From Bifidobacterium canis (GTDB lineage Bacteria; Actinomycetota; Actinomycetes; Actinomycetales; Bifidobacteriaceae), in contig NZ_WNLP01000004.1 of NCBI RefSeq assembly GCF_009727065.1, forward strand, positions 105,347 to 169,346: a stretch of 64,000 nucleotides of DNA. Direction: 5' to 3'. A program made the position numbers and the translations under genes. Positions within the stretch are counted from its first letter, which is position 1. Each line of letters starts with the position of its first letter. The notes under the pieces were generated by a model, which did no database searches, was not told the origin of the DNA, and saw only the letters and a list, made by a program, of their open reading frames with translations. Positions 1 to 8,813 of this stretch are shown here, one piece after another.

Positions 1-88
1 CCCATCCTGCGAGCGTGACGTGCTCGCCGACCAGATTCTCATTCACGTCGGTGGCGTGATGTGTACGATAAGCCGTCTGCTGGCTCAT
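1..88 (-). CDS. aspS: Aspartyl-tRNA synthetase, N-terminal fragment (cut by window edge)
   Basis: Only the first 29 codons lie in the window. They read MSQQTAYRTHHA then a stretch ending in VTLAGW, which is the usual opening of bacterial AspRS just before its OB-fold anticodon-binding domain. The enzyme charges tRNA-Asp in the cytosol. The start is an ATG preceded on the minus strand by an AGGAAG Shine-Dalgarno six or so bases away. It follows hisS in the same direction with a gap of about 65 bases, the usual actinobacterial hisS-aspS order, so the two are probably co-transcribed. The identification rests on a short peptide plus context. Confidence 0.85.
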   Translation of the reverse strand, partial: MSQQTAYRTHHATDVNENLVGEHVTLAGW

Positions 89-153
89 GCTTCCTCTATT
101 CATATTCTGTTATTGGTGTTTGTTACGCGAAATACTGGTGGAGTGCTGATTTT

Positions 154-1554
154 TCAACGATTCTCAGCATTCACGGTAACGCTTTGCTGGGCATACACAG
201 TATCGGGTTCCCAAGACTGTGCATCGGCGGGACGCTGATCTCCGGTGACGATGTTCTTCACTTCATCGGAACCATCGTCCGCGGGATTCTCATTCGGGAA
301 CCACACGTATGGAATGCCGAGCTTGTCGGCATACTTGATCTGCTTGCCGAGCTTGGCGGCGGTCGGCGCAACGTCGGCGGCGATGCCACGGGAACGCAAC
401 GTGTTGGCGATCGCATTGGAATCGTCGCGGTTCTCCTCGTTCCACACTGCGACGAGCACGCAGGCGGGGGAGATGCGGTTCGCCGTCGCACCGGCACGGT
501 GCAGCATGTAGGAGACGAGGCGAGACAAGCCGATCGACAGGCCGACACCCGGGTACTTCCTGTTGCCCTGCGTGGCCAGATTGTCGTAACGGCCACCGGA
601 GCAGATGGAACCAAGATCGTCGGCGCCATCGAGGAACGTCTCATAGACGGAACCGGTGTAGTAGTCGAGTCCACGCGCGATCTTCAGGTCGGCGATCACC
701 GAACCCGGGCGAATCTTATACGCTTCGTCGATGATCATCGTCAACGTGTCGAGGCCTTCCTTGGCCATTGCATATGCCGTGCCGTTCACATCGATGTGAT
801 GGATCTCGCACAGGGCGTTGAACCGCTCGACCAGTTCCGCGCCATTCGAAGCGGTGATCTGTGCCAGCTCCAAGCATGCCTGAGCCTGCTGTGGCGTTGC
901 CGCACAGGTTTCGACGAGCAGTTTGCTCACCTCGTCGGCGCCGATCTTATCAAGCTTGTCGATCTCACGCAGCACACCTTCGATGTCGGTCAGACCGAGA
1001 CCACGGTAGAAACCTTCCGACAACTTGCGGTTATTCGCATGCACGGTGGCCTTCGGCAGCCCGAACTCACGCAGACGCTCCAACGCGTTGACCATGACGA
1101 GCGGAAGCTCCACCTCATAATGCTCCGGCAGCGTGCCGTCGCCTACGACATCGATGTCTGCCTGCACGAATTCACGGAAGCGACCCTCCTGCGGGCGCTC
1201 GCCACGCCAGACCTTCTGGATCTGCCAACGCTTGAACGGGAACGGCAACGCTCCCGAATGCTCGACGACATAACGGCTCAGCGGAACCGTCAAATCGAAA
1301 TGCAAGCCGATACGCTGATCGACAGGGGTGTCGGATTCGTGACCGACCTCCTGCAGACGAGAGAGCAGATAGATCTCCTTGCTCGTCTCGCCTTTCTTCA
1401 ACAGACTGGAACCCTGCTCCACGGCACGAGTCTCGATGCCGATGAAACCATTGAGTTCGAACACTTCACGAAGCGTGTCGATAACACGCTGCTCAACCAC
1501 GCGTTCAGCGGGGAGCCATTCGGGGAAACCTGAAATAGATGAACCTTTTGCCAC
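154..1554 (-). CDS. hisS: Histidyl-tRNA synthetase
   Basis: A 466-residue class II synthetase that charges tRNA-His in the cytosol. Visible landmarks are the motif 2 region FREFVQADIDV, the HisRS-specific block IARGLDYYTGSVYE, motif 3 GVGLSIGLSRL, and a C-terminal alpha/beta anticodon-binding domain. Length is a little above the 420-430 typical of E. coli but normal for actinobacteria. The start is GTG (MAKGSS). A TATTAT hexamer lies seven bases upstream and there is no Shine-Dalgarno, so the mRNA may be leaderless. aspS follows downstream in the same direction. Confidence 0.96.
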   Translation of the reverse strand: MAKGSSISGFPEWLPAERVVEQRVIDTLREVFELNGFIGIETRAVEQGSSLLKKGETSKEIYLLSRLQEVGHESDTPVDQRIGLHFDLTVPLSRYVVEHSGALPFPFKRWQIQKVWRGERPQEGRFREFVQADIDVVGDGTLPEHYEVELPLVMVNALERLREFGLPKATVHANNRKLSEGFYRGLGLTDIEGVLREIDKLDKIGADEVSKLLVETCAATPQQAQACLELAQITASNGAELVERFNALCEIHHIDVNGTAYAMAKEGLDTLTMIIDEAYKIRPGSVIADLKIARGLDYYTGSVYETFLDGADDLGSICSGGRYDNLATQGNRKYPGVGLSIGLSRLVSYMLHRAGATANRISPACVLVAVWNEENRDDSNAIANTLRSRGIAADVAPTAAKLGKQIKYADKLGIPYVWFPNENPADDGSDEVKNIVTGDQRPADAQSWEPDTVYAQQSVTVNAENR

Positions 1555-1561
1555 AGTCCAT

Positions 1562-1567
1562 ATAATA
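1562..1567 (-). promoter_or_regulatory. Possible -10 element of a leaderless hisS promoter
   Basis: Reading the minus strand, TATTAT is followed by seven bases and then the GTG start of hisS. No purine-rich ribosome binding site lies between them. The -35 is weak (a TTGTTT about 15 bases further upstream). The placement suggests transcription begins at or next to the start codon. Confidence 0.4.
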
Positions 1568-1693
1568 AGTGGGGTCGGGGAAAAACAACGGCAACAAGCT
1601 ATCGTGGGTCTTGTCTACACTAATACTGTGTGTTTGCGGAAGGGAAGCACCGCTTGTTTCCCCTCCTGTACGTAAAGCTTAAAGGAGCTGACC

Positions 1694-3103
1694 ATGGCCG
1701 ATACCAACGTCACTGAATCCCAGAATCAAGACGCCACAAACGATGGGGCAAAGAAGACCGTCGCGGCACCTACCCCTGCGGCAATGAAGGCTCACACTCC
1801 GTCACCGGCGGCCCTTGCGAAGAAGCCGGCTTCGCACGCGCCGGCAACCACCGCACACAGCGAAGAAGACATCAAGAAGGACGAAAGCTTCGGCCGTGTT
1901 GACGACAAGGGCAACGTGTTCGTCAAAGACGGCGATGAGGAACGCGAAGTCGGCCAGTTCCCCAATGCCTCGGCAGACGAGGCACTGAGCTTGTATGCAC
2001 GCCGTTACCTCGACCTCAAGGCAAAGCTCGACCTGTTCGCGAACCGACTCAAGTCGAACTCCATCAAGCCACGCGAAATCGATGAAACCGTCACCACCCT
2101 CACCGAAGAAGTGAAGAATCCGGATGTGGTGGGAGATATTCCGGCACTGCGCGAGCAGATGGAAACGCTCAAGCAGAAGGCCGCCGACAAGAAAGAGGCG
2201 ATCTCCAAGGCACGCAAGGAGGCGATGGCCAAGGCCGTCGCCGAACGCACCGCCATCGTCGAGAAGGCGGAAGCGCTCGCCGCTGGTTTGGGCGACAGCA
2301 CCAACTGGCGTTCCACCGCCGACAAGTTCCGTTCGCTGTTCGAGCAGTGGCAGGAGCACCAGCGCACCACGATCCGCATCGATAAGGCAGATGCCGATGC
2401 GCTGTGGAAGCGTTTCTCCGGCGCCCGCACCACGTTCAACCAGGCTCGCCGCAAGTGGGCGCAGGCACGCGACGTCGAACGTGCACACGCCAAGAGCGAG
2501 AAGGAAGCGATCATCGCCGAAGCCAACGAGTTGAAGGATTCGACCGCATGGGGCGAAACCTCGCACAAGTTCAACGAGCTGATGGATCGTTGGAAGAAGG
2601 CGGGACGCGCAGGCCGCAACGAAGACGACGCTCTGTGGGCTCAGTTCCGCGCAGCCGCCGACACGTTCTTCAACGCACGCCAGGCGGATCGCGACCAGAT
2701 CAACTCCGCGGAGAAAGACAATCTCGCCAAGAAGGAGGCGCTGCTGGTCAAGGCTGAGGCCTTGGTGCCGGTGAAGACCGAAGACGAAGCCAAGCAGGCA
2801 CGCGCCAAGCTCGCCGAGATTCAAGAGGAATGGGATCAGATCGGCTATGTGCCTCGTGAAGACATGCGCCGCATCGAAAGCCGCCTCGACAACGTCGACA
2901 AGCAGATCAAGGCCGTGGAAGACGCCGCCTGGAAGCAGACCGATCCAGAGGCGGATGCCCGCAAGTCCAGCTTCGAAGTCCAGCTCAAAGCACAGCTGAC
3001 CGCACTCGACGAACAGATCGCCAACGAAAGCGACCCGAAGAAGAAAGCCAAGCTGGAAGCAGAAAAGGCGACCAAGGAACAATGGCTCAACGCCATCATG
3101 TGA
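1694..3103 (+). CDS. DUF349 domain protein, coiled-coil rich
   Basis: 469 residues, highly charged and predicted mostly alpha-helical. The N-terminal ~70 residues are Ala/Pro/Lys-rich and look disordered. The rest contains repeated DUF349 units of the type 'W..t...f..l...W...g', for example near NWRSTADKFRSLFEQWQEH and TAWGETSHKFNELMDRWKK. No signal peptide or membrane segment is seen, so it is probably cytosolic. DUF349 proteins are widespread in actinobacteria and their biochemical role is not settled. The start is supported by AAAGGAG seven bases upstream. It is transcribed divergently from hisS and appears monocistronic, ending before a strong hairpin. Confidence 0.85.
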   Translation: MADTNVTESQNQDATNDGAKKTVAAPTPAAMKAHTPSPAALAKKPASHAPATTAHSEEDIKKDESFGRVDDKGNVFVKDGDEEREVGQFPNASADEALSLYARRYLDLKAKLDLFANRLKSNSIKPREIDETVTTLTEEVKNPDVVGDIPALREQMETLKQKAADKKEAISKARKEAMAKAVAERTAIVEKAEALAAGLGDSTNWRSTADKFRSLFEQWQEHQRTTIRIDKADADALWKRFSGARTTFNQARRKWAQARDVERAHAKSEKEAIIAEANELKDSTAWGETSHKFNELMDRWKKAGRAGRNEDDALWAQFRAAADTFFNARQADRDQINSAEKDNLAKKEALLVKAEALVPVKTEDEAKQARAKLAEIQEEWDQIGYVPREDMRRIESRLDNVDKQIKAVEDAAWKQTDPEADARKSSFEVQLKAQLTALDEQIANESDPKKKAKLEAEKATKEQWLNAIM

Positions 3104-3159
3104 GCATGATCTGCGTCTCGATATGCAATCGACGCGCATAGCTGTTCAGACCGTTTAGA

Positions 3160-3196
3160 CATAGTGGCCGTATCTCATGCAGATACGGCCACTATG
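3160..3196 (+). terminator. Perfect 16-bp hairpin terminator
   Basis: CATAGTGGCCGTATCT and its exact reverse complement flank a 5-base loop (CATGC) 57 bases after the DUF349 stop. A short TTAT follows on the plus strand, not a long U-tract. It separates the DUF349 gene from the hydrolase. Confidence 0.75.
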
Positions 3197-3292
3197 TTAT
3201 AGCCGTCAGCATGAATCAACGGATTTCACAATTCGGGCACTACGATGAAACAGGAACTGAAGTCGAACGCATTGCAAGATGGAGGAGACGTC

Positions 3293-4081
3293 ATGGCAAC
3301 GCAGAAGCATGTTGAAGATATCACGGTTGTACGCGACGGATTGAAGCTGAGCGGCCGCATCGAATCCCCGCAAGATGCTCCGGCAGGGCCGGTGGTGATC
3401 GCCATGCATGGCTTCATGGCAGACTTGGGGTATGAGCCTGATAGCTTGATGCAGCAAATAAGCGATCAGCTCGTCGACGCCGGATTCACATGCGTGCGAT
3501 TCGACTTCAACGGGCGCGGCCACAGCGATGGCGCATTCGCGAATTCCGACATCTACAACCAGGTGGAAGACGCCATCGCGGTGCTGGATTTCGTGCGCGA
3601 CCGCTTCGAACCGACCGAAATATCTCTGCTCGGCCACTCCCAAGGCAGCGTCATCGCAGGAATGACGGCAGGCATGTTCGCCGATGAGCTTCACTCGCTG
3701 GTTATGCTGTCACCGGCATCATCGATCAAAGACGATGCGCTGCGTGGTCGCGTGCTCGGCGTGCCATTCGACCCATACCGCATTCCAAACCACATTACCC
3801 TCGCAGACGGCAAGCATGAGGTCGACGGCAAATATGCCCGCATCGCCAAAACGGTGCCGATCTATGAAACCGCCGCGATGTTCAAAGGACCCGCCCTCGC
3901 CATTCAGGGGGAGCAGGATACGGTGATCGACGCCAATTGCGCACGCAACTACGGCAACGCGATGGCCAACTGCTCGGTGAGCCTGTACACGAACCTTGAC
4001 CATAAGTTCAACGGGGCCGATCGCATGCGCGCCATCGGCGAGGCGGTGGCCTTCCTCTCCGCACAGCACGAAGAGATGTGA
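3293..4081 (+). CDS. Alpha/beta hydrolase (serine esterase/lipase-like)
   Basis: 262 residues with the alpha/beta-hydrolase fold. It shows the oxyanion-region motif AMHGFMAD, a nucleophile elbow GHSQGS with the serine near residue 116, a candidate acid in GEQDTVID, and a C-terminal catalytic His in the LDHKFNG segment. No signal peptide, so cytosolic. Substrate cannot be told; relatives include esterases and acyl-peptide-hydrolase-like proteins. I chose the ATG at 3293 over the in-frame ATG at 3245 because GGAGGAG sits six bases before it. The gene stands alone between the DUF349 terminator and the glutamate transporter. Confidence 0.85.
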   Translation: MATQKHVEDITVVRDGLKLSGRIESPQDAPAGPVVIAMHGFMADLGYEPDSLMQQISDQLVDAGFTCVRFDFNGRGHSDGAFANSDIYNQVEDAIAVLDFVRDRFEPTEISLLGHSQGSVIAGMTAGMFADELHSLVMLSPASSIKDDALRGRVLGVPFDPYRIPNHITLADGKHEVDGKYARIAKTVPIYETAAMFKGPALAIQGEQDTVIDANCARNYGNAMANCSVSLYTNLDHKFNGADRMRAIGEAVAFLSAQHEEM

Positions 4082-4243
4082 ACCATTGGCATAGCGGCAG
4101 GAAACCGTAGAAGCCATAGAAGGGTATGAAGAGTCCGCTGTCAGCATGCAAAGCCGACATTTTTTGAAAAACGTGTGGATTTTTCAGTGATCAGCGTAAG
4201 ACGATAAGCGCTCGTTACACCCGCCCGAATAAACTATGCCGCT

Positions 4244-5029
4244 ATGAGCGAAAACAACATTGCGAAGAACCTGTCGCCGGAAGGCGACGAGGCCAGATAT
4301 CTGGTCGAACTTGAGCATGTGGAGAAATACTATGGCAACCTCCACGTGCTCAAAGACATCAACCTCAAAGTCAGCAAGGGCGAAGTGCTCGTCATCGTCG
4401 GACCATCCGGCTCCGGCAAGTCAACGATGTGCCGCACAATCAACCGCTTGGAAACAATCGACTCAGGCGAGATCCGCATCGACGGCACCCCTCTGCCGCA
4501 GGAAGGCAAAGGCCTTGCGCAATTGCGCGCCGAAGTGGGCATGGTGTTCCAATCGTTCAACCTGTTCGCCAACAAGACGATTCTCGACAATGTGACGCTC
4601 GCACCGATCAAAGTGCGCCACATGAACAAAGACCAAGCCGAAAAAGAGGCCATGGACCTGCTCGCACGCGTCGGCGTGGACTCGCAGGCCATGAAGATGC
4701 CATCCCAGCTGTCAGGCGGTCAGCAGCAGCGCGTCGCCATCGCGCGTGCGCTCGCCATGCACCCCAAGGTCATGCTGTTCGACGAACCGACGTCGGCACT
4801 CGATCCGGAGATGGTCAACGAAGTGCTCGACGTCATGGTGGAGCTCGCACAGGAAGGCATGACGATGCTGTGCGTGACGCACGAGATGGGCTTCGCACGC
4901 AAGGCGGCAGACAAGATCGTGTTCATGGCCGATGGCCAGATTCTCGAACGCGGCAACCCCGACGAATTCTTCGAACACCCGCAGACCGAACGTGCACAGG
5001 AGTTCCTGTCGAAGATCCTCACACACTGA
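4244..5029 (+). CDS. gluA: Glutamate/amino-acid ABC transporter ATP-binding protein
   Basis: 261 residues, the cytosolic ATPase of a polar amino-acid importer (GlnQ/GluA family). Walker A is VGPSGSGKST, the signature is LSGGQQQR, Walker B is VMLFDEPTS and the switch His is in CVTHEMGFA. Length is typical. It is first in a four-gene set with the binding protein and two permeases immediately downstream, the arrangement of corynebacterial gluABCD. No Shine-Dalgarno is visible; TAAACT lies eight bases before the ATG, so a leaderless mRNA is possible. Glutamate versus glutamine specificity is inferred from family resemblance. Confidence 0.92.
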   Translation: MSENNIAKNLSPEGDEARYLVELEHVEKYYGNLHVLKDINLKVSKGEVLVIVGPSGSGKSTMCRTINRLETIDSGEIRIDGTPLPQEGKGLAQLRAEVGMVFQSFNLFANKTILDNVTLAPIKVRHMNKDQAEKEAMDLLARVGVDSQAMKMPSQLSGGQQQRVAIARALAMHPKVMLFDEPTSALDPEMVNEVLDVMVELAQEGMTMLCVTHEMGFARKAADKIVFMADGQILERGNPDEFFEHPQTERAQEFLSKILTH

Positions 5030-5062
5030 ATGGGTCACATATAAGAGAGACAAAGAAGAAGC

Positions 5063-5908
5063 ATGAAGAAACATTCAACGAGAAGGCTGCTGCGCAGAGC
5101 CGTCGCAATGGTATGCGCCGTAAGCGCCACATTAGGCGTGGCGGCCTGTGGATCGACCTCATCTTCGGATGAGCAGAAAATCAAAATAGGCATCAAATTC
5201 GACCAGCCGGGTCTTGGCTTCAAGAAGTCGGGCACCTATGAGGGCTTCGACGTCGACGTGGCACGTTACATCGCCAACCAGCTCGGATACACGGATGCGC
5301 AGATTGAATTCAAGGAGGCTCCGTCGAAGCAGCGTGAAGCCATGCTGCAAAACGGTGACGTCGACATGATCCTCGCATCGTATTCGATCACCGACGAACG
5401 CAAGAAGGCAGTGGACTTCGCCGGACCATATTTCATTGCGGGCCAAGATCTGATGGTTCGCAAAGACGAGACCGGCATTAACGGCCCTGAGGATCTCAAT
5501 GGCAAACGCCTGTGCTCGGTTACCGGTTCGACCTCCGCGAAAGTCGTCAAAGAGAAGTTCGCCAAAGAAGTGCAGCTCATGGAGCAGCCGGGCTACGCGG
5601 AATGCGCGACGGCACTGCTCTCCGGCATCGTTGACGCGGTGACCACCGACGACATCATTCTGGCAGGCTTGGCAGCGGCATCGCGAGGCAAGCTGCGTGT
5701 GATCGGCAAACCGTTCACACAGGAACCATATGGCGTGGGCATCAAGAAAGATGCGGACAGCAAGGAATTCGCCACGAAGATCAATGATGCGATCGAAGAC
5801 ATGATCAAGAGCGGCGAATGGGAGCGTGCCATCGAGAAGAACACCGAAGGCACCGACTACAAGCCGGATTCGAAGTACAATCCTCCGACGCCGAACGAGG
5901 GAGAGTGA
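5063..5908 (+). CDS. gluB: Glutamate ABC transporter substrate-binding lipoprotein
   Basis: 281 residues. A signal peptide (basic MKKHSTRRLLRR then a hydrophobic stretch) ends in a lipobox with the acylated Cys in GVAACGS, so the mature protein is tethered to the outer face of the membrane. The body is a SBP_bac_3 domain: GFDVDVARYIANQLGY, the ligand-binding DMILASYSITDERK segment, and GKRLCSVTGSTS. It delivers substrate to the GluC/GluD permeases and lies 33 bases after gluA, one base before gluC. An AGAAGAAGC segment before the start serves as a weak ribosome site. Confidence 0.93.
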   Translation: MKKHSTRRLLRRAVAMVCAVSATLGVAACGSTSSSDEQKIKIGIKFDQPGLGFKKSGTYEGFDVDVARYIANQLGYTDAQIEFKEAPSKQREAMLQNGDVDMILASYSITDERKKAVDFAGPYFIAGQDLMVRKDETGINGPEDLNGKRLCSVTGSTSAKVVKEKFAKEVQLMEQPGYAECATALLSGIVDAVTTDDIILAGLAAASRGKLRVIGKPFTQEPYGVGIKKDADSKEFATKINDAIEDMIKSGEWERAIEKNTEGTDYKPDSKYNPPTPNEGE

Positions 5909-5909
5909 T

Positions 5910-6586
5910 ATGGAAGGCTTCATCTCACTGTTCCACACCTATAACGTTCCCGCCGCGTTCCTCGTGAACATCGAGCTGACGCTATGGTCCGCCCTGTTCT
6001 CCGGCGTGCTCGGACTCATTCTGGTCATGATGCGCATTTCGCCGATCTCGTCGCTGCGCAAGGTTTCTGCCGGTTACGTGGAGCTGTTCAAAACATGCCG
6101 TTGACGATCATCATGGTGTTCATGGTGCTCGGCGCGTTCGCCCAGCTCAAGCTGAGTTTCTCCGACAACTTCCAGACGAACTTCTTCTGGCTCGCGGTCA
6201 CCGGTCTGAGCCTGTATACGGCCGCCTTCGTGGAGGAATCGTTGCGCTCCGGCATCAACACCGTGCCGAAAGGGCAGGCGGAAGCCGCCCGTGCAATGGG
6301 GCTCAACTTCATGCAATCGGCACGGCTCATCATTCTGCCGCAAGCCATCCGCGGATCCGTGGCACCTCTTGGCAACACGTTGATCGCGTTGCTCAAGAAC
6401 TCCACCGTCGCGGCCGCGGCATCGGTGGCCACCGAAACGTCATCATTGATGAGCGAGATGATCGAATTCCGACCGGACGTGATCATTCAGATCTTCCTGA
6501 TCTTCGCATTCGGCTACGTGATCCTGATCATCCCGATCGGTATTTTGACCACATATCTGTCGAACAAGCTCGCGGTCAGGAGGTGA
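5910..6586 (+). pseudogene. gluC: Glutamate ABC transporter permease GluC, interrupted by a one-base frameshift
   Basis: First reading segment is MEGFISLFHTYNVP, then a hydrophobic stretch up to GYVELFK. It then runs into a stop at 6102-6104 in this frame. The family motif continues one frame over as NMPLTIIMVFMVLG and runs through the EAARAMGL loop to the end. At the junction (6090-6093) the run is AAAA; one more A would read ELF-K-NMPLT and give an intact 225-residue permease of normal length. The total length is exactly one base short of a multiple of three. Either the gene is broken or the run was under-called. It sits one base after gluB and three bases before gluD. Confidence 0.85.
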
Positions 6587-6589
6587 CGC

Positions 6590-7687
6590 ATGGAACAATC
6601 GAATGAAAGCTCATTGCTGTTCGACGAACCGGGTCCGAAAGGCCGCCGTCGAATCCGCATCATCAACTGGATCGCCACAGCGGTATTCATCGTGCTGTTG
6701 CTGCTGATTTTGCTGCGACTGCACAATCCACCGAACGGCGAGAACCAGCTTAGTTGGGAACTTTGGAAGCCGGCATTGGACGGCGAAGCCTGGTCGGACT
6801 TCTACCTGCCAGGACTCTGGGCCACATTGCGCGCCACCTTCCTCGCCGTCATCGGAGCAGTGGTCTTCGGCCTGATCTTCGGCATCGGCCGCCTATTGCC
6901 AGGGCATCTCATTCCCACGGTGTGCGCCGTCGTCATCGAATTCTGCCGAGCCGTGCCAGTGCTCATCATGATGATCTTCTTCTGGCGTGCGTTCGCCTTC
7001 CTTGATATGCCGAGCCCCGCCTACTGGTCGGTCGTGCTTTCGCTCGTGCTCTACAACGGTTCCGTTGTGGCCGAGCTCATCCGCTCCGGCGTCGGCAACC
7101 TGCCGGGCGGACAGCATGAAGCGGCCGTGGCATTGGGCATGACCCGCACGCAGTCGCTGATGAGCGTGGAAGTGCCGCAGGCCATCTACGCCATGCTGCC
7201 AGCTGCAGTGACCCAGCTCGTCGTGGTGCTCAAAGACACCGCGCTGGGTTCGATCATCATGTACACCGACCTGCTGCAGGAGTCACGTCGACTCGGCTCG
7301 ATGTATTTCAACATTCTGCAGACGCTCGTGGTGGCCGCAGTGATCTACTTCATCTTCTGCTGGTTGCTCTCACGCCTGGCGGAATGGCTGCCGAAGCGCA
7401 TGCAGCAGCGCACCTTGGCTCCGACCGAGGCCGAACCTGTGGCGCCTATCGCCATCATGGATCCGTCGAACGTCAACCAGATCGCGGTCGCGAAGGAAGG
7501 TCGACCGCTCGGTGGCACGCAGCGCATCTACCACGTGCATCACCGTGGCACGAATGCGAGGATCCACGAATGGCGCCGCACCAGGTATGTGCAGGGCTAT
7601 GACGAAACCCAGCCGCAAAGCCAGCGCCGCCGCACGGAGCATCATCTGCATCATCCGCATAGGAACAACGATTCCGACAAACAGTAG
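6590..7687 (+). CDS. gluD: Glutamate ABC transporter permease GluD with basic C-terminal tail
   Basis: 365 residues, second permease of the glutamate importer. It has an N-terminal TM (about residues 25-43), a periplasmic loop, then a five-TM BPD_transp_1 core containing the conserved cytoplasmic loop HEAAVALGMTRTQSL that docks on the ATPase. After the last TM the protein carries about 110 extra residues, very rich in Arg and His (for example HEWRRTRYVQGYDE and RRRTEHHLHH), unlike short GlnP-type permeases. It follows gluC by three bases and ends the operon before a hairpin. The tail could be regulatory; its role is unknown. Confidence 0.9.
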   Translation: MEQSNESSLLFDEPGPKGRRRIRIINWIATAVFIVLLLLILLRLHNPPNGENQLSWELWKPALDGEAWSDFYLPGLWATLRATFLAVIGAVVFGLIFGIGRLLPGHLIPTVCAVVIEFCRAVPVLIMMIFFWRAFAFLDMPSPAYWSVVLSLVLYNGSVVAELIRSGVGNLPGGQHEAAVALGMTRTQSLMSVEVPQAIYAMLPAAVTQLVVVLKDTALGSIIMYTDLLQESRRLGSMYFNILQTLVVAAVIYFIFCWLLSRLAEWLPKRMQQRTLAPTEAEPVAPIAIMDPSNVNQIAVAKEGRPLGGTQRIYHVHHRGTNARIHEWRRTRYVQGYDETQPQSQRRRTEHHLHHPHRNNDSDKQ

Positions 7688-7727
7688 TTGGTCGGCAACC
7701 ACATGCGTTGACGTGCAGTATGCGCAG

Positions 7728-7759
7728 GTAGGGGTCACACCGTTTGGTGTGGCCCCTAC
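7728..7759 (+). terminator. Hairpin terminator after gluABCD
   Basis: GTAGGGGTCACACC and GGTGTGGCCCCTAC pair over 14 bp with one G-U wobble around a GTTT loop, 40 bases after the gluD stop. There is no long U-tract. It separates the glutamate operon from the PPK2 promoter. Confidence 0.7.
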
Positions 7760-7768
7760 CCATATACG

Positions 7769-7798
7769 TTGAAATGCTGTTGTTTGCACGAATATGAT
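7769..7798 (+). promoter_or_regulatory. Sigma-A-type promoter of the PPK2 gene
   Basis: TTGAAA (7769-7774), an 18-base spacer, and TATGAT (7793-7798). Transcription would start near 7805, giving a 5' leader of about 20-30 bases before the start codon. Confidence 0.6.
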
Positions 7799-7826
7799 CT
7801 GGGTGAACATATGCGGCTGTCATAGA

Positions 7827-8813
7827 ATGGCAACTATGGCAAGTGATAAGAAGAAATCCGCGCGCAAGAACGGCGATGACGCCGCAAAAGAAGATCGCAA
7901 AGCGAAGAAGGTGGCGAAACGGCTGGCGAAGGAGGCCAAGAGCAGTGAGGAACTCAGTGCCGTATGGTCGTTGCCACCGGCTCAATTGTTGAGATTCCAC
8001 TCGCACACCCGTCTCACCGACATCGACCCGGCATCACGCCCCGGTTTCGATGGTGACCAGGATGACGGTGAGAAGTTCATCGCGAACAGCAGCGCCGAAA
8101 TCGCCAACTATCAGCGTCTCATGTATGCGAATGGCATACACGGCGACCCGCATCGCGTGCTGATCATTTTGCAAGGCATGGACGCTTCAGGCAAAGGCGG
8201 TATAGTACGCCACGTGTTCAGCCAAGTGGATCCGATGGGCATCCACTACCACGGATTCGGTAAGCCGACCGCCGAAGAACTCGAGCACGACTACTTGTGG
8301 CGCATCCGCAAGGAGCTGCCGTCAAAGGGCTGGATCTCGATTTTCGACCGTTCGCAATACGAAGACATCGTGATGCCACGCATCAATGGCACTTATCCGG
8401 AGGATGTGTGGAAGGCGCGCTACGCCCAGATCAACGACTTCGAAGCCGAAGTAGCCTCCTCAGGATGCGCGATCATCAAGATCTTCCTCGTTTCCAGCAA
8501 ACAGGCGCAACGTCAGCACTTCCTCAAACGCCTCGACGATCCGACGCGCTACTGGAAGTTCGACCCCTCCGATCTGGACGCCCGAGAACGGTGGGATGAC
8601 TACATGGAGGCATGGCAGGAAGTGTTCGAGAAAACGAGCACATCAGCGGCTCCGTGGTATCTGATTCCCGCCGACAACCGCTGGTATTCACGCATGGCGG
8701 TTTCCGAGCTCCTTCGCACCACGATGAAGAACTTCAACCAGACGTGGCCGCCTCTCGACGCCGACCGTGACGAAGCGTTGAGACGGCTCAACGCCGAAGG
8801 CAACGAGCACTGA
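7827..8813 (+). CDS. Polyphosphate kinase 2 family protein
   Basis: 328 residues from ATG 7827 (a second ATG at 7836 is equally possible; the ribosome site is weak). The basic Lys-rich N-terminus leads into a PPK2 domain: Walker A-like QGMDASGKGGIVRHV, the lid region around FDRSQYEDIVMPR, and the C-terminal WYLIPADNRWYSRM motif. PPK2 enzymes move phosphate between polyphosphate and nucleotides in the cytosol; AMP versus ADP preference cannot be told here. It has its own promoter and its stop codon abuts the stop codon of the convergent helicase. A polyphosphate glucokinase lies 18 kb downstream. Confidence 0.9.
   Translation: MATMASDKKKSARKNGDDAAKEDRKAKKVAKRLAKEAKSSEELSAVWSLPPAQLLRFHSHTRLTDIDPASRPGFDGDQDDGEKFIANSSAEIANYQRLMYANGIHGDPHRVLIILQGMDASGKGGIVRHVFSQVDPMGIHYHGFGKPTAEELEHDYLWRIRKELPSKGWISIFDRSQYEDIVMPRINGTYPEDVWKARYAQINDFEAEVASSGCAIIKIFLVSSKQAQRQHFLKRLDDPTRYWKFDPSDLDARERWDDYMEAWQEVFEKTSTSAAPWYLIPADNRWYSRMAVSELLRTTMKNFNQTWPPLDADRDEALRRLNAEGNEH

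Noticed and set aside
61..1533. Long plus-strand open frame opposite hisS (490 codons)
   Set aside because: It is the antisense shadow of hisS in a G+C-rich genome: no family motifs, no ribosome site, and hisS has all its expected motifs.
3245..3292. Upstream in-frame ATG (3245) for the hydrolase
   Set aside because: No ribosome site, while 3293 follows GGAGGAG and fits the family start.
5910..6586. Programmed ribosomal frameshift in gluC
   Set aside because: The A run could permit slippage, but five other genes show similar one-base losses, so an assembly artefact is simpler. Not excluded.
7811..7825. Short frame MRLS before the PPK2 start
   Set aside because: Four codons and a stop with no separate ribosome site; treated as chance.
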